Made by a program: the position numbers and the translations under genes. The notes beneath the pieces were generated by a model. That model was not told the DNA's origin. It did no database searches and saw only the letters and a list, made by a program, of their open reading frames with translations. A stretch of 64,000 bases of DNA from UBA9676 sp963837105. GTDB lineage: Bacteria > Actinomycetota > Actinomycetes > Streptosporangiales > Streptosporangiaceae. Positions within the stretch are counted from its first letter, which is position 1, and each line of letters starts with the position of its first letter. This document shows positions 52,494-61,439 of this stretch, piece by piece. The stretch spans positions 186,001 to 250,000 of the forward strand of contig CAWIMG010000016.1 in NCBI GenBank assembly GCA_963837105.1. Direction: 5' to 3'.

Positions 52494-54378
52494 ATGACGC
52501 GCGGCAGGACAGGCGCCACGCCGGCGGCGTGGGGCGGCCCGTTCCGCCGGGAGCCCGGCCGGCCCCGACCCGGCCGCCGGGGACAAGTCCCGGCTGACCG
52601 CGCTCGAAGGACTGGCCGCGCTGTCGCTGGACGCCCTGTCCTCAGTGGCGTACGGCCCCGAAGCGATCACCGTCGTCCTCGTTGCCGCGGGCACGGCCGG
52701 GCTGGCCTACACAGTGCCGGTGACCGTGGCGATCACCATCCTGCTCGCCATCCTGGTGATCTCCTACCGGCAGGTGATCGCCGCGTTCCCGAACGGCGGC
52801 GGTGCCTACGCCGTGGCCCGCACCCATCTGGGCCGCCAGCCGAGCCTGGTCGCCGCCGCCTCCCTGATCATCGACTACGTGCTCAACGCCGCGGTCGGGG
52901 TGTCAGCCGGGATCGAGGCGCTGACCGCCGCCTTCCCGGGCCTGTATGGCGCGCGGGTCTGGCTCTGCCTGGCCGCGCTCGCCCTGATCACCGGCGCCAA
53001 CCTGCGCGGGGTGGCCGATTCGGCCCGGGTATTCATGGTGCCCACGATCGCGTTCATCGCCGCGATCGGCATGGTCATCGTGGCCGGGCTGCTGCGCACC
53101 CATCCCGCGGTGCCGCCCACCCACCTGCCCTACACGGCCACCGAGACGTCGGCATCCTGCTGCTGATGCGGGCCTTCGCGTCCGGCTGCTCCGCGCTGAC
53201 CGGCGTGGAGGCGATCGCCAACGCGGTGCCCGCGTTCCGTGCGCCACGGGCGCACCGGGCCCAGCACACCGAGGTCATGCTCGGCGTGGTGCTCGGGGTG
53301 ATGCTGCTCGGGCTGTCCGTGCTGATCCGCAAATTCCACATCGGCCCGGTCCCGGGCACCACCGTGCTGGCCGAGCTGACGAACGCGGCCATCGGCCACA
53401 ACCTGCTGTTCTACGCCGTGCAGATGATCACGCTGGGTGCTGCTGACGCTGGCCGCGAACACCTCGTTCGGCGGCCTGCCGGTGCTGCTGGGCCTGCTGG
53501 CCAGGGATAACTTCCTGCCGCACCTGTTCTCGCTGCGGGCCGACCGGCAGGTGCACCGGTATGGCGTTGGCGTGCTGGCGGTGCTGGCCGCGGTGCTGCT
53601 GGCCGGCGCCCGGGGTGACACTCAGGCGCTGGTGCCGGTGTTCGCGATCGGTGTGTTCATCGGCTTCACCCTGGCCCAGGTCGGCATGGTCCGGCACTGG
53701 CATCAGAACCAGCAAGCCGGGTGGCGCTGGCGGGCGGTGATCAACGGCACCGGTGCGGTCGCCTCGGCCGCAGCCGCCATCATCGAGCTGGGCAGCAAGT
53801 TCCTGCTCGGCGGCTGGCTGGTGGTGGTCACCATTCCGCTGCTGGTGCTGATGTTCAGCAGCATCCACCGGACCTACCACCGGATCGGGGATCTGCTCCA
53901 GCCGGACCAGGTGCCCGGCCCGCCGCATCCGGAACGCTCCATGGTGGTGGTGCCGGTGGGCGGGATATCCCGGCTGACCGAGGAAGCGATGTCGGCCGCG
54001 CTATCCCTCGGCGACGAGGTGACCGCGGTCACCGTCTGCTACGCCGACCCGGAGGATACCGAGGCGGACCGGAAGTTCCGGGCCGAGTGGAACCAGTGGC
54101 ACCCCGACGTCCGGCTGACCACCCTGCACACCCAGCACCGGGCACTGGCCCCGCCAGTGGTGGATTACCTGCGCAAGCTCGAGCACAAGTATCCGCACCG
54201 CCGGGTGGTGGTGCTGATCCCGGAGGTGCAGCCCGCCCGGCGATGGCAGTGGATCCTGCACAACCAGCGCGGGGGCGTGCTGGAACGGGCGATCCGCCGG
54301 GGCACGCAGAACGTGGTCATCTGCCAGCTCAGGTTCCGGCTCACCACCTGGGATGAGCCGGAGCAGGCCAGCCGCTGA
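52494..54378 (+). pseudogene. APC-family amino-acid/polyamine permease with C-terminal USP-like domain, frameshifted
   Basis: About 628 residues if repaired. There are 11-12 helices (SLDALSSVAYGPEAITVVL, FPNGGGAYAVARTHLG, FASGCSALTGVEAIANAVPAF) and a cytosolic tail of about 170 residues (MVVVPVGGISRLTEEAM onward) resembling a universal-stress fold. The frame changes three times: between 52495 and 52567, at about 53145 (G for GG) and at about 53434 (GGG for GG). The last two repair exactly, giving TETVGILLLMRAF and MITLVLLTLAANTSFGG. Assembly indels therefore seem the simpler reading. The substrate is unknown. Confidence 0.8.
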
Positions 54379-54408
54379 CCGCCACCTGGCCAGCGGGCGG
54401 GGCTGGTT

Positions 54409-56196
54409 TCAGGGGCTCAGCGGGCCGGCGAAGGCGGGCGAGTCGCTGTGGCAGGAGGCACTGGCGCTGATGCCGCCGTAGTCACGGGCCAGCCGGGTCA
54501 CCGGGCTCCCCGATGATGGGTGATGGGGCGGTGACCACGGGGTCAGCGCGGTGAAGTTGGCGCCGACGATCAGGTTCAGGCTGCCCCGCGGCAGGCCGTG
54601 CATCCGTTCGATCCGCGCCCCCGCGAGCTGGCTGCTGAGCAGCTTCACCTCCGGCAACTGCGCCGCCGAGCGGTACTGGATGACCGAGTTGGCATAGCCG
54701 AAGCTGGCTGCGTCGCCGGTGCTGATGATCCGGAAGCCACGGCGGGACAGGGCGGCAGCCACCTGGCCCGCCCGCCCGGCGACGCCAGCGCCGTTCAGCA
54801 CGGTGACGTGCACGCGCCGCGGCCGGACCGCAGGTGGTGCCGTACTCCTGGCCGGTGCCGCGGCGCGGACCACCAGGGGCTGGACCAGATCGTGTGCGAT
54901 GGCCGCGAAGACCCGGCTGGCCTGCGGCTGGGCGAATTCCACCTCCGCGCCCGGGTCCGCCGGGTACGCCACGTTGGGCGCGGTCACGAACTGCACATCC
55001 TTGCTGGCCACACTGTGCAAACTGACCGCGAGCTGGACCATGGCGGACTGGCCGAGCCCGCTGTCGGTGGTCATCGCCCGGGCCGCGTCACTGATCACCG
55101 TCACTAGCCGGACCGGGTTGGACAGCATCCCGCTGTGCAGCACGCCCTTGACCACCTGCGACATCAGGAACTGATCGCGCTGGATGCGCTGCAGGTCCGA
55201 GCCCATCCCGATGTCTTCCCTGGTGCGCCAGAAGGACAGCGCGGTGACCCCGTTGATGTGATGCATTCCGGCGGTCAGTTGCAGTCCGGAGACCGGATTG
55301 TTCACCGTGAACGGCACGCAGACGTTGACGCCGCCGATGTCGTTGATGACGTGCACAAAGCCGCTGAAGCTCAGTTCGATGAAGTGATCGAGGTGGATTC
55401 CGGTCTGCTGCTCGACGGTCTTCCACAGGCACGATGGGCCGCCCGCCGCCATCACCGCGTTGATCCGCTCGTAGGAACCGGGACTGACCTGCTGTCCTGG
55501 CCAGCCTTGCCCAGCCGGGCAGGCGTAGTAGGGGACCATCGTGTCCCGGGGAATGCTCAGCACGGTGACCTGGTGCCGGCCGGGGGAAATGTGCACCACC
55601 ATGATCGTGTCGGTGTTGGTCTCACCCTGGCTGAGCCCCACGTGCCAGGCGAGTTGCTGGCGCCGGCTCAGCCCGGCCCGGCTGTCCGAACCGAAGAGCA
55701 GGATGTTCAGCGCGCCGTTGTACTGGGGCGGCCGCTTGCCCAGGCCGGTGACGGTAATCCGATGGATGCTGTTCCACACGCTGCGGTACTTCAGGTAGCC
55801 GCTCAGCGCACCCGCCGCAACCACCAGGACCAGGATCACAACCGCCCAGCCGAAGATCCGGCGGAAGAGATGCGACGGCTGGGAGGGCCCGAACGGGCGG
55901 CGCCGCTGGGGCAGGCCCAGACCGCTCGTCCCCTGCCACGGGGCAGGCCGTGCCGGGCCCCGTCCCGCACCGCTCGGGGCTGGCAGGGCCGGACCCGCCG
56001 CTGCGCCCGCACCGGGCTCGCCCAGTGCCGTGGAATCCGCCGCTGTGCCCGCATCCTGCTGGCCTGCCGGGGCCGGATCCCCTGCGCCGCCCGCGCCGGG
56101 CTGGCCTGGCGGGGCGGAGTCCCCTGTTCCGCCCGCGCCATGCTGCCCCGGCGGGACCGGTTCCCCGGCTCCGCCCGCGGGCGGCGAATCGCTCAT
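54409..56196 (-). CDS. LytR-CpsA-Psr (LCP) family protein
   Basis: 595 residues. A Gly/Ala/Pro-rich head of about 70 residues made of repeats is followed by one transmembrane helix (about 117-138). The LCP domain has NILLFGSDSRAG, the Arg/Asp set DTIMVVHISPGRHQVTVLSIPRDT and SFWRTREDIGMGSDLQRIQRDQF. A C-terminal LytR_C domain (VTVLNGAGVAGRAG) follows. LCP enzymes attach glycopolymers such as teichoic acid or arabinogalactan to peptidoglycan. It is divergent from the ArsR gene; the interval holds palindromes. Confidence 0.92.
   Translation of the reverse strand: MSDSPPAGGAGEPVPPGQHGAGGTGDSAPPGQPGAGGAGDPAPAGQQDAGTAADSTALGEPGAGAAAGPALPAPSGAGRGPARPAPWQGTSGLGLPQRRRPFGPSQPSHLFRRIFGWAVVILVLVVAAGALSGYLKYRSVWNSIHRITVTGLGKRPPQYNGALNILLFGSDSRAGLSRRQQLAWHVGLSQGETNTDTIMVVHISPGRHQVTVLSIPRDTMVPYYACPAGQGWPGQQVSPGSYERINAVMAAGGPSCLWKTVEQQTGIHLDHFIELSFSGFVHVINDIGGVNVCVPFTVNNPVSGLQLTAGMHHINGVTALSFWRTREDIGMGSDLQRIQRDQFLMSQVVKGVLHSGMLSNPVRLVTVISDAARAMTTDSGLGQSAMVQLAVSLHSVASKDVQFVTAPNVAYPADPGAEVEFAQPQASRVFAAIAHDLVQPLVVRAAAPARSTAPPAVRPRRVHVTVLNGAGVAGRAGQVAAALSRRGFRIISTGDAASFGYANSVIQYRSAAQLPEVKLLSSQLAGARIERMHGLPRGSLNLIVGANFTALTPWSPPHHPSSGSPVTRLARDYGGISASASCHSDSPAFAGPLSP
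56000..56187. repeat. Imperfect 42-48 bp tandem repeats in the LCP gene head
   Basis: About four units encode variants of GAGDPAPPGQPGAG. They make a flexible cytoplasmic head before the membrane helix. The divergence between units implies an older expansion than the YdbS-like repeat. Confidence 0.55.
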
Positions 56197-56241
56197 TTTC
56201 CGGCCTCCCCCAGCCCGTTGTCACTGCTTGTGGCAGTATAG

Positions 56242-56257
56242 TTGCGCAATTCTGCAA
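56242..56257. promoter_or_regulatory. TTGC-N2-AATT-N2-GCAA palindrome, candidate ArsR operator
   Basis: A 16-base site with symmetric TTGC/GCAA arms and a palindromic AATT centre, in an AT-richer patch of the divergent LCP/ArsR interval. ArsR/SmtB operators often have this size and symmetry. It lies 160 bases from the ArsR start and 46 from the LCP start, so it might serve LCP instead. Confidence 0.35.
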
Positions 56258-56303
56258 GTTAGCTGCTAGACCCGCCGACCGGCGCGTCTGGTGTTGGCAA
56301 TAC

Positions 56304-56332
56304 CCCGGGGGGACCCGTCAGACTCCCCCGGG
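56304..56332. terminator. GC hairpin in the LCP/ArsR interval
   Basis: CCCGGGGGGA (56304-56313) and TCCCCCGGG (56324-56332) can pair with one bulged G around a 10-base loop. It could be an attenuator or leader hairpin ahead of the ArsR gene; nothing in the sequence decides this. Confidence 0.35.
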
Positions 56333-56417
56333 CGGATGACTAGGCCGTGTCCAGGCCGAAGACCGGCAGGACACGGGCCCCGCCGCGGGAGCGGCACATG
56401 ATCGCCGAAGGTGGCAG

Positions 56418-56795
56418 ATGACCAGGAATGGAGTAGCGCACCGTCACATGGTGGACACTCATGGTGGGCAGGAGCTGCCGCCTGAGGTGCTCCAGCAGGC
56501 CGCGGCGACGTTCGGCCTGCTGGCCTCCACCATGCGGCTGAACATCGTCTGGGTACTTGCGCACCGGGAGACGGACGTGGGCACGCTGGCCGAACTGACC
56601 GGTGGCACCATCCAGGCCGTCAGCCAGCATCTGGCCAAACTGAAGCTAGCCGGGCTGGTGCGCTCCCGGCGGGAGGGCCGCCACCAGGTGTACCTGGTGG
56701 CGGACCCGCAGCTGACTCAGCTGGTGCGGCAGATGGTGCACGGCTTGCGTGACGGACAGCCCGGCCGGGGATCCGCGCGTGCCGCGGGCGCCTGA
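56418..56795 (+). CDS. ArsR/SmtB-family transcriptional regulator
   Basis: 125 residues. The winged helix spans about 20-100: STMRLNIVWVLAHRETDVGTLAELTGGTIQAVSQHLAKLKLAGLVRSRREGRHQVYLVAD. The usual metal-binding cysteines near the recognition helix are missing. AAGGTGG precedes ATG 56418; ATG 56448 is a shorter option. It sits upstream of an MgtA-like P-type ATPase, so it may control ion transport. Confidence 0.87.
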   Translation: MTRNGVAHRHMVDTHGGQELPPEVLQQAAATFGLLASTMRLNIVWVLAHRETDVGTLAELTGGTIQAVSQHLAKLKLAGLVRSRREGRHQVYLVADPQLTQLVRQMVHGLRDGQPGRGSARAAGA

Positions 56796-57023
56796 GCCAG
56801 CGGGCCTGCCGGGCCCGGCCAGCGCGAGCCTGCGGTCGGCCGGGCACTGGCCAGCCGACGCAACCCCGCCAGCCGCAGGGACCCGGCCAGCCGCCGGGGC
56901 TGGGCCGGCTGCCGGTACCTGGCCAGCTGCACCGGTCACCGGCGCCGGCCGCCTTCGCCCGGCCGGCGCCAGCCCACCGCCCCGGACCCAGCGCTCCGGA
57001 CCACCCGCCGCCGGGCCGGGCCG

Positions 57024-59608
57024 GCCGAGCTAGCATCTCTGGCCGGGCTGCCACCACTTACCCTCCTGCGGCGGCTGGGGGCCTCCCCGCGCGGGCTGAC
57101 CGAGGACGAGGCGCAGGACCGGCTGTTGCGGCAGCAGGCCGCGGAGCCGGCCACCAGGTCCTCGCGCTGGCCGGCCCGGGCCGCCTGGGCGGCCCGGGAT
57201 CCGTTCGTCGCCCTGCTGCTCGGGCTGGCGGCGGTGTCCGCGATCATCGGCAACCTCGCCAGCGTGTGCCTGATCGGCACGCTGGCCGTGGCCAGCTGCG
57301 TGCTGCGGCTGCGGCAGGAAGCCCGGTCCGCCCGGGCGGCCACGGCGCTGCGGGCCTTGGCCGCCACCACCGCCACGGTCAGCCGCCGGGCCAGGCCCGG
57401 CGCCGATCCGGTACTCCGGGAGGTGCCGGCCGACCAGCTCGTGCCCGGTGACATCGTCCAGTTGTCCGCCGATGGCCTGGTGCCCGCGGATCTGCGGCTG
57501 CTGCGGGCCGACGGCCTGGCCATGGACCAGGCGGTGCTGACCGGAGAGGCGGCGCCGGCGGCCAAGGACACCGGCGGCGGCTGGGCGGCCAGGTCGGCGC
57601 TGCCCGACTGCCCGTGGCTCTGCCTGGCGGGCAGCGGCGTGGCCAGCGGGACCGGGACCGGTGTGCTGCTGGCCACCGGGCCGCGCAGCTAGCTGGGCAC
57701 CGCCACGGTGGGCAGGGCCGGGGACCGGCCCGGCACCAGCTTCGACCACGGCGTCCGCGCGGTGTCGGTGTGGCTCATCTGGTGCATGCTGGCCGCGGCC
57801 GGCCTGGGGCTGATCACTGCCACGGCCGCCGGGTGGGCACTGCCTAGCGCGGGCGTCTTCGCGGTGGCGGTCGCGATCGGCCTCACCCCGGAAATGCTGA
57901 CAGTGGTGGTCACCACCGTGCTGGCCCGCGGCGCCCGTGCCCTGGCCAGGCTGGGCGTGATCGTCACCCGGCTGGCCGCGCTGCACAACCTGGGCGCGAT
58001 GGACATCTTGTGCATGGACAAGACCGGCACCCTCACCGAGGGGGCTCCTGCCCTGGACCGCTGCGTCGACGCGGCCGGGCAGCCGAGCCAGGATGTGCTC
58101 CGCGATGCCTGCCGCACCAGCTACTGGGCGCTGGAGGCACCTGGCGGGCCGACCTGCGGGCCGCTGGACGAGGCCCTGCTCGCGCACGCGGCGCCGGCCG
58201 GGCTGGTGCTGGATGACGGCCTGGCCGGGATCGGCGTAATCCCGTTCGACCCGGCCCGGCGCCTGATGAGCGTCATGCTCCGCCAGCAGGACCGGCCCGG
58301 CTGGCAGCTGGTGATCAGCAAGGGGGCGGTGCCGGAGGTGCTGGACCGCTGCGACAGTGTGCTGACCCGCGATGGCGTGCTGCCGCTGGGCCCGGCCGAA
58401 CGTGACCGGCTGACCAGGCTGGCGGAGGGGTATGCGGCCGCCGGCGCACAGGTGCTGGCGGTGGCCTCGGCGGAGCGGCCAGCCCGGGCAGGCCGGCCCA
58501 GGCGGCCGACGCTGCCCGGGCGACCTTCACCGGCTTCGCCGTGTTCTGTGACCGTCCCCGTCCTTCGGCCGCGGCGGCCGTCGCCCGGCTGGCGGAGCTG
58601 GGCGTCCAGGTAAAGATCATCACTGGTGACCATCCGCTGGCCGCCGCGCACATCTGCCGGCAGGCCGGGCTGGACCCGGGCACGATCGTCACCGGCCCGG
58701 ACATAGAGCCGCTCACCGACGGTGAACTCTCCCGCGTGGCCGCGGCCAGCACGGTGTTCGCCCGCATCCTGCCCGGGCAGAAGGCCCGCATCGTGGCCGC
58801 CATGCGCGCGGCCGGGCACACCGTCGGCTATCTCGGCGACGGGGTCAATGACGTGCCCGCCCTGACAGTGGCGGATGCCGGCATCTCAGCCGAATCCGCC
58901 ACCGACGCGGCCCGGGCGGCCGCCGAGGTCATCCTGACCCAGCCGGATCTGGCCGCGGTGGCGGACGGCGTGCTGGCCGGGCGCCGGGCATTCGGCAATG
59001 TCATCACGTACCTGAAGATCGTGATCTCCTCGAATGCGGGGAACGTCGCGTCCATGCTGGCCGCCGCCGTGCTGCTGCCGTTCCTGCCGATGCTGCCGAT
59101 CCAGGTCCTGGTCCAGAACCTGTGCTTCGACGGCGCCCAGCTGACCCTGGCCTACGATCGCGCCGACGTCCCGGCTGGCGCCGGCCCGCGCACCTTCGAC
59201 CTGCCCGACCTCTCCCGGTTCGTGCTGTGCTTCGGGCTGGTCAACATGCTGGCCGACCTGGTCACCTTCGCAGTCCTGTGGCGGCTCGGGACCGGCCACG
59301 ATCCGGCCGTGTTCCGGGCCGGCTGGTTCACCGAGAACCTGGTCAGCCAGGCACTCGCCGTTGTGCTGCTGCGAAGCCGTACCGGCCCGGCGCCGGGCCG
59401 CCTGCCCGCCCGGCCGGTGCTGCTGGCCGCGGTGGCGGTCAGCCTGGCCGGGCTGTGCCTGCCGCTGTCCCCGCTGGCGCCCATGCTCGGCCTGCGCGCA
59501 CCGATGGCCGGTTTCTATCCGCTGCTGGCGGCGGTGCTGGCCGGGTACGGCGCAGCCATGCTCGGGGTCCGGGCCTGGTACCGGGGGCGCAGCGGGCGCT
59601 GGCTGTGA
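57024..59608 (+). pseudogene. MgtA-like P-type cation ATPase with nonsense codon and frameshift
   Basis: About 860 residues. It has the TGEAAPAAKD actuator loop, the phosphorylation site MDKTGTLTEG, the hinge GDGVNDVPAL and the C-terminal membrane helices (IVISSNAGNVASM, IQVLVQNLCFDGAQ) of P3B magnesium-type pumps. Three faults are seen. No ATG/GTG lies ahead of GRPAELASLAG in frame; TTG 57126 is the first start. An in-frame TAG is at 57690-57692, where RSYLGT is expected. A missing C near 58498 (CCC for CCCC) shifts the frame before ATFTGFAVFCDR. The stop is a substitution, so real decay is more likely here than elsewhere. Confidence 0.82.
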
Positions 59609-59637
59609 GCCGGCCGGCGTAGCGGCCCGGGGCTTCC

Positions 59638-59988
59638 TTAGTGCAGGTGCACCTGCCAGTCGCGGGGCACCCGGCCCGCCGGGCCGGGCACGGGCTGGCC
59701 GAGCGGGTGGTGCTGCGGGTCGGCCAGGTCGGGGCCGGACTCGTAGAACTCCCCGCTCTGATAGCTCCAGTACCAGGCCTCGCCCGGCTCGAAGCTGCGG
59801 ATCACCGGATGACTGGCGGCCGACGCGTGCGCCTTGGCGTGCTGTGACGGGGAACTGTCGCAGCAGCCGATGTGCCCGCACTGCGCGCACCGGCGCAGGT
59901 GAAACCACCAGCCACCGCTGGCCTCGCATTCCGCGCAGCCGGTCCCGCTGGGCGGCGCGGACGGGTCGACGCTGGGCATGGCCGTCAT
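59638..59988 (-). CDS. UBP-type zinc finger protein
   Basis: 116 residues, essentially one ZnF-UBP domain. Zinc ligands are C18, C21, C34, C37, C42/C43, H50, H54 and H60, and the aromatic residues around GWWFHLRRC and AWYWSY suit a C-terminal-peptide pocket. In eukaryotes such fingers bind the free GG end of ubiquitin. The partner in actinobacteria is unknown. Its start overlaps the upstream kinase stop as ATGA, so it belongs to the redox-signalling operon. Confidence 0.88.
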   Translation of the reverse strand: MTAMPSVDPSAPPSGTGCAECEASGGWWFHLRRCAQCGHIGCCDSSPSQHAKAHASAASHPVIRSFEPGEAWYWSYQSGEFYESGPDLADPQHHPLGQPVPGPAGRVPRDWQVHLH

Positions 59989-61439
59989 CTGGGCTCCTCA
60001 GAGGCGTTGTCATGGGGGGTGAGCGGCAGCCGGACCTGGAACCGGGTGTCGCCGGGGACCGACTGTGCCCGCAGGTCCCCGTGATGCTTGTTGACCACGA
60101 TCCGCCAGGAGATGTCGAGCCCCAGGCCGGTGCCCTCACCGACCGGCTTGGTGGTGAAGAACGGCTCGTAGATCCGCTCCCTGATGTCGTCCGGGATGCC
60201 GGGCCCGGTGTCGCGGATCTCAACCAGCAGATCGTCATCCTCGCGCGCGGTGCGGATGGTGAGCGTGCCGGTGCCGTCCATGGCGGACACGGCGTTGTCG
60301 ATGAGGTTGGTCCACACCTGATTCAGTTCGGCCGCGTAGGCGGGCACCGGCGGCAGGGCAGGGTCGTAGTCCTTGACCACGGTGATGCCGGAGCCGATCT
60401 TGCGGCTCATCATCACCAGCGTGCTGTCCAGCAGTTCGTGCACGTCCACCTGCCGATAGGGCGCCCGGTCCAGCTGGGAGTACTGTTTGGCCGCCCCGAC
60501 CAGGGAGGAGATCCGGGTGGCCGAGTCCTCGATCTCGTTCATCAGCAGTTCGGTCTCGACCGTGTAGTTCAGCCAGCGGATCCCGCTCTCCAGCACCGGC
60601 TCAGCCAGCGCGGCGGCCACCTGGTCCAGCCAGCCGGCCTCCAGGCCGGCCTGGACGAAGGTGGGTGCGAGCTGCCAGCCGCCACCGATGCCATGCGCCT
60701 CCAGCCAGTCCGCGACCGCGTCCTCGGCGTCGGCCGCCTCCATCGGGCTCAGCGGGCTTGCCTTGGCCACCTGCTCCACGGCCCGTTCCTGGAGCCCGAT
60801 GAGGGTGGCCATGGTGGCCGGCTGGAACGGCCCGCCCCCGGCGATCAGGGCCAGCTTGTGGCGCATGCCGGCCACCCGTTCCCGCAGGGCCGAGGTGGCA
60901 CGGACGGCCGCCGCTGCCGGGTTGTTCAGCTCGTGGGTGAGGCCGGCCGACAGCGAGCCCAGGGCCAGCAGCCGTTCTCGCTGGCTGACGATCCGCTGCG
61001 CGTTCTGGACCCCGAGGAAAGCGCCCTCCAGCAGGTGGATCGACAGCGGGAACCAGTCCTCCATCATCTGCGCGAACTTGCCCGCCTCCAGCACGAAGAA
61101 CCGGGACGGCTCGGTGACCCGCATGGACGTGATGTAGACCTGCGGCACCCGGTCCCGCAGGTAGGCGGTGAAGGCGCCGCCGTAGACACCGGGCATGGAG
61201 GTCCGGTTCGTCTCCACATCGTCGGCCCCGACCCGGCGGGAGAGCACCAGCGTGCCCGCCAGCAGCACGTAGAAACAGGTGGCGGGATCACCTTCGGTGT
61301 ACACCGGGCCGGGCGGGATCAGCTCGACCCGGCCCTCGGCGCACAGCCAGCCGAGCTGCTCGCCGGTCAGCTTCTCGAACAGGAACAGGCGGCGCAGGTC
61401 GTCAGGGCTGCACACCAGCGGCGCGGGCTGCTCGGTCAT
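59985..61439 (-). CDS. cNMP-binding-domain sensor histidine kinase
   Basis: 484 residues, soluble. A cyclic-nucleotide/Crp-type domain (about 15-135, LFLFEKLTGEQLGWL and GDPATCFYVLLAGTLVLSRR) is followed by a dimerisation region with the phospho-His H169 in LTHELNNP. A long helical insert (about 180-290) precedes an HATPase_c domain (LNQVWTNLIDNAVSAMD, IRDTGPGIPDDI, GTGLGLDISWRIV). It probably phosphorylates the receiver domain of the upstream flavoprotein, with which it overlaps by ATGA. The ligand of the cNMP domain is not known. Confidence 0.9.
   Translation of the reverse strand: MTEQPAPLVCSPDDLRRLFLFEKLTGEQLGWLCAEGRVELIPPGPVYTEGDPATCFYVLLAGTLVLSRRVGADDVETNRTSMPGVYGGAFTAYLRDRVPQVYITSMRVTEPSRFFVLEAGKFAQMMEDWFPLSIHLLEGAFLGVQNAQRIVSQRERLLALGSLSAGLTHELNNPAAAAVRATSALRERVAGMRHKLALIAGGGPFQPATMATLIGLQERAVEQVAKASPLSPMEAADAEDAVADWLEAHGIGGGWQLAPTFVQAGLEAGWLDQVAAALAEPVLESGIRWLNYTVETELLMNEIEDSATRISSLVGAAKQYSQLDRAPYRQVDVHELLDSTLVMMSRKIGSGITVVKDYDPALPPVPAYAAELNQVWTNLIDNAVSAMDGTGTLTIRTAREDDDLLVEIRDTGPGIPDDIRERIYEPFFTTKPVGEGTGLGLDISWRIVVNKHHGDLRAQSVPGDTRFQVRLPLTPHDNASEEPR

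Noticed and set aside
56749..57033. Separate 94-codon gene between ArsR and the ATPase
   Set aside because: The product is a Pro/Ala/Gly-rich run without motifs; it is more likely intergenic or a displaced ATPase N terminus.
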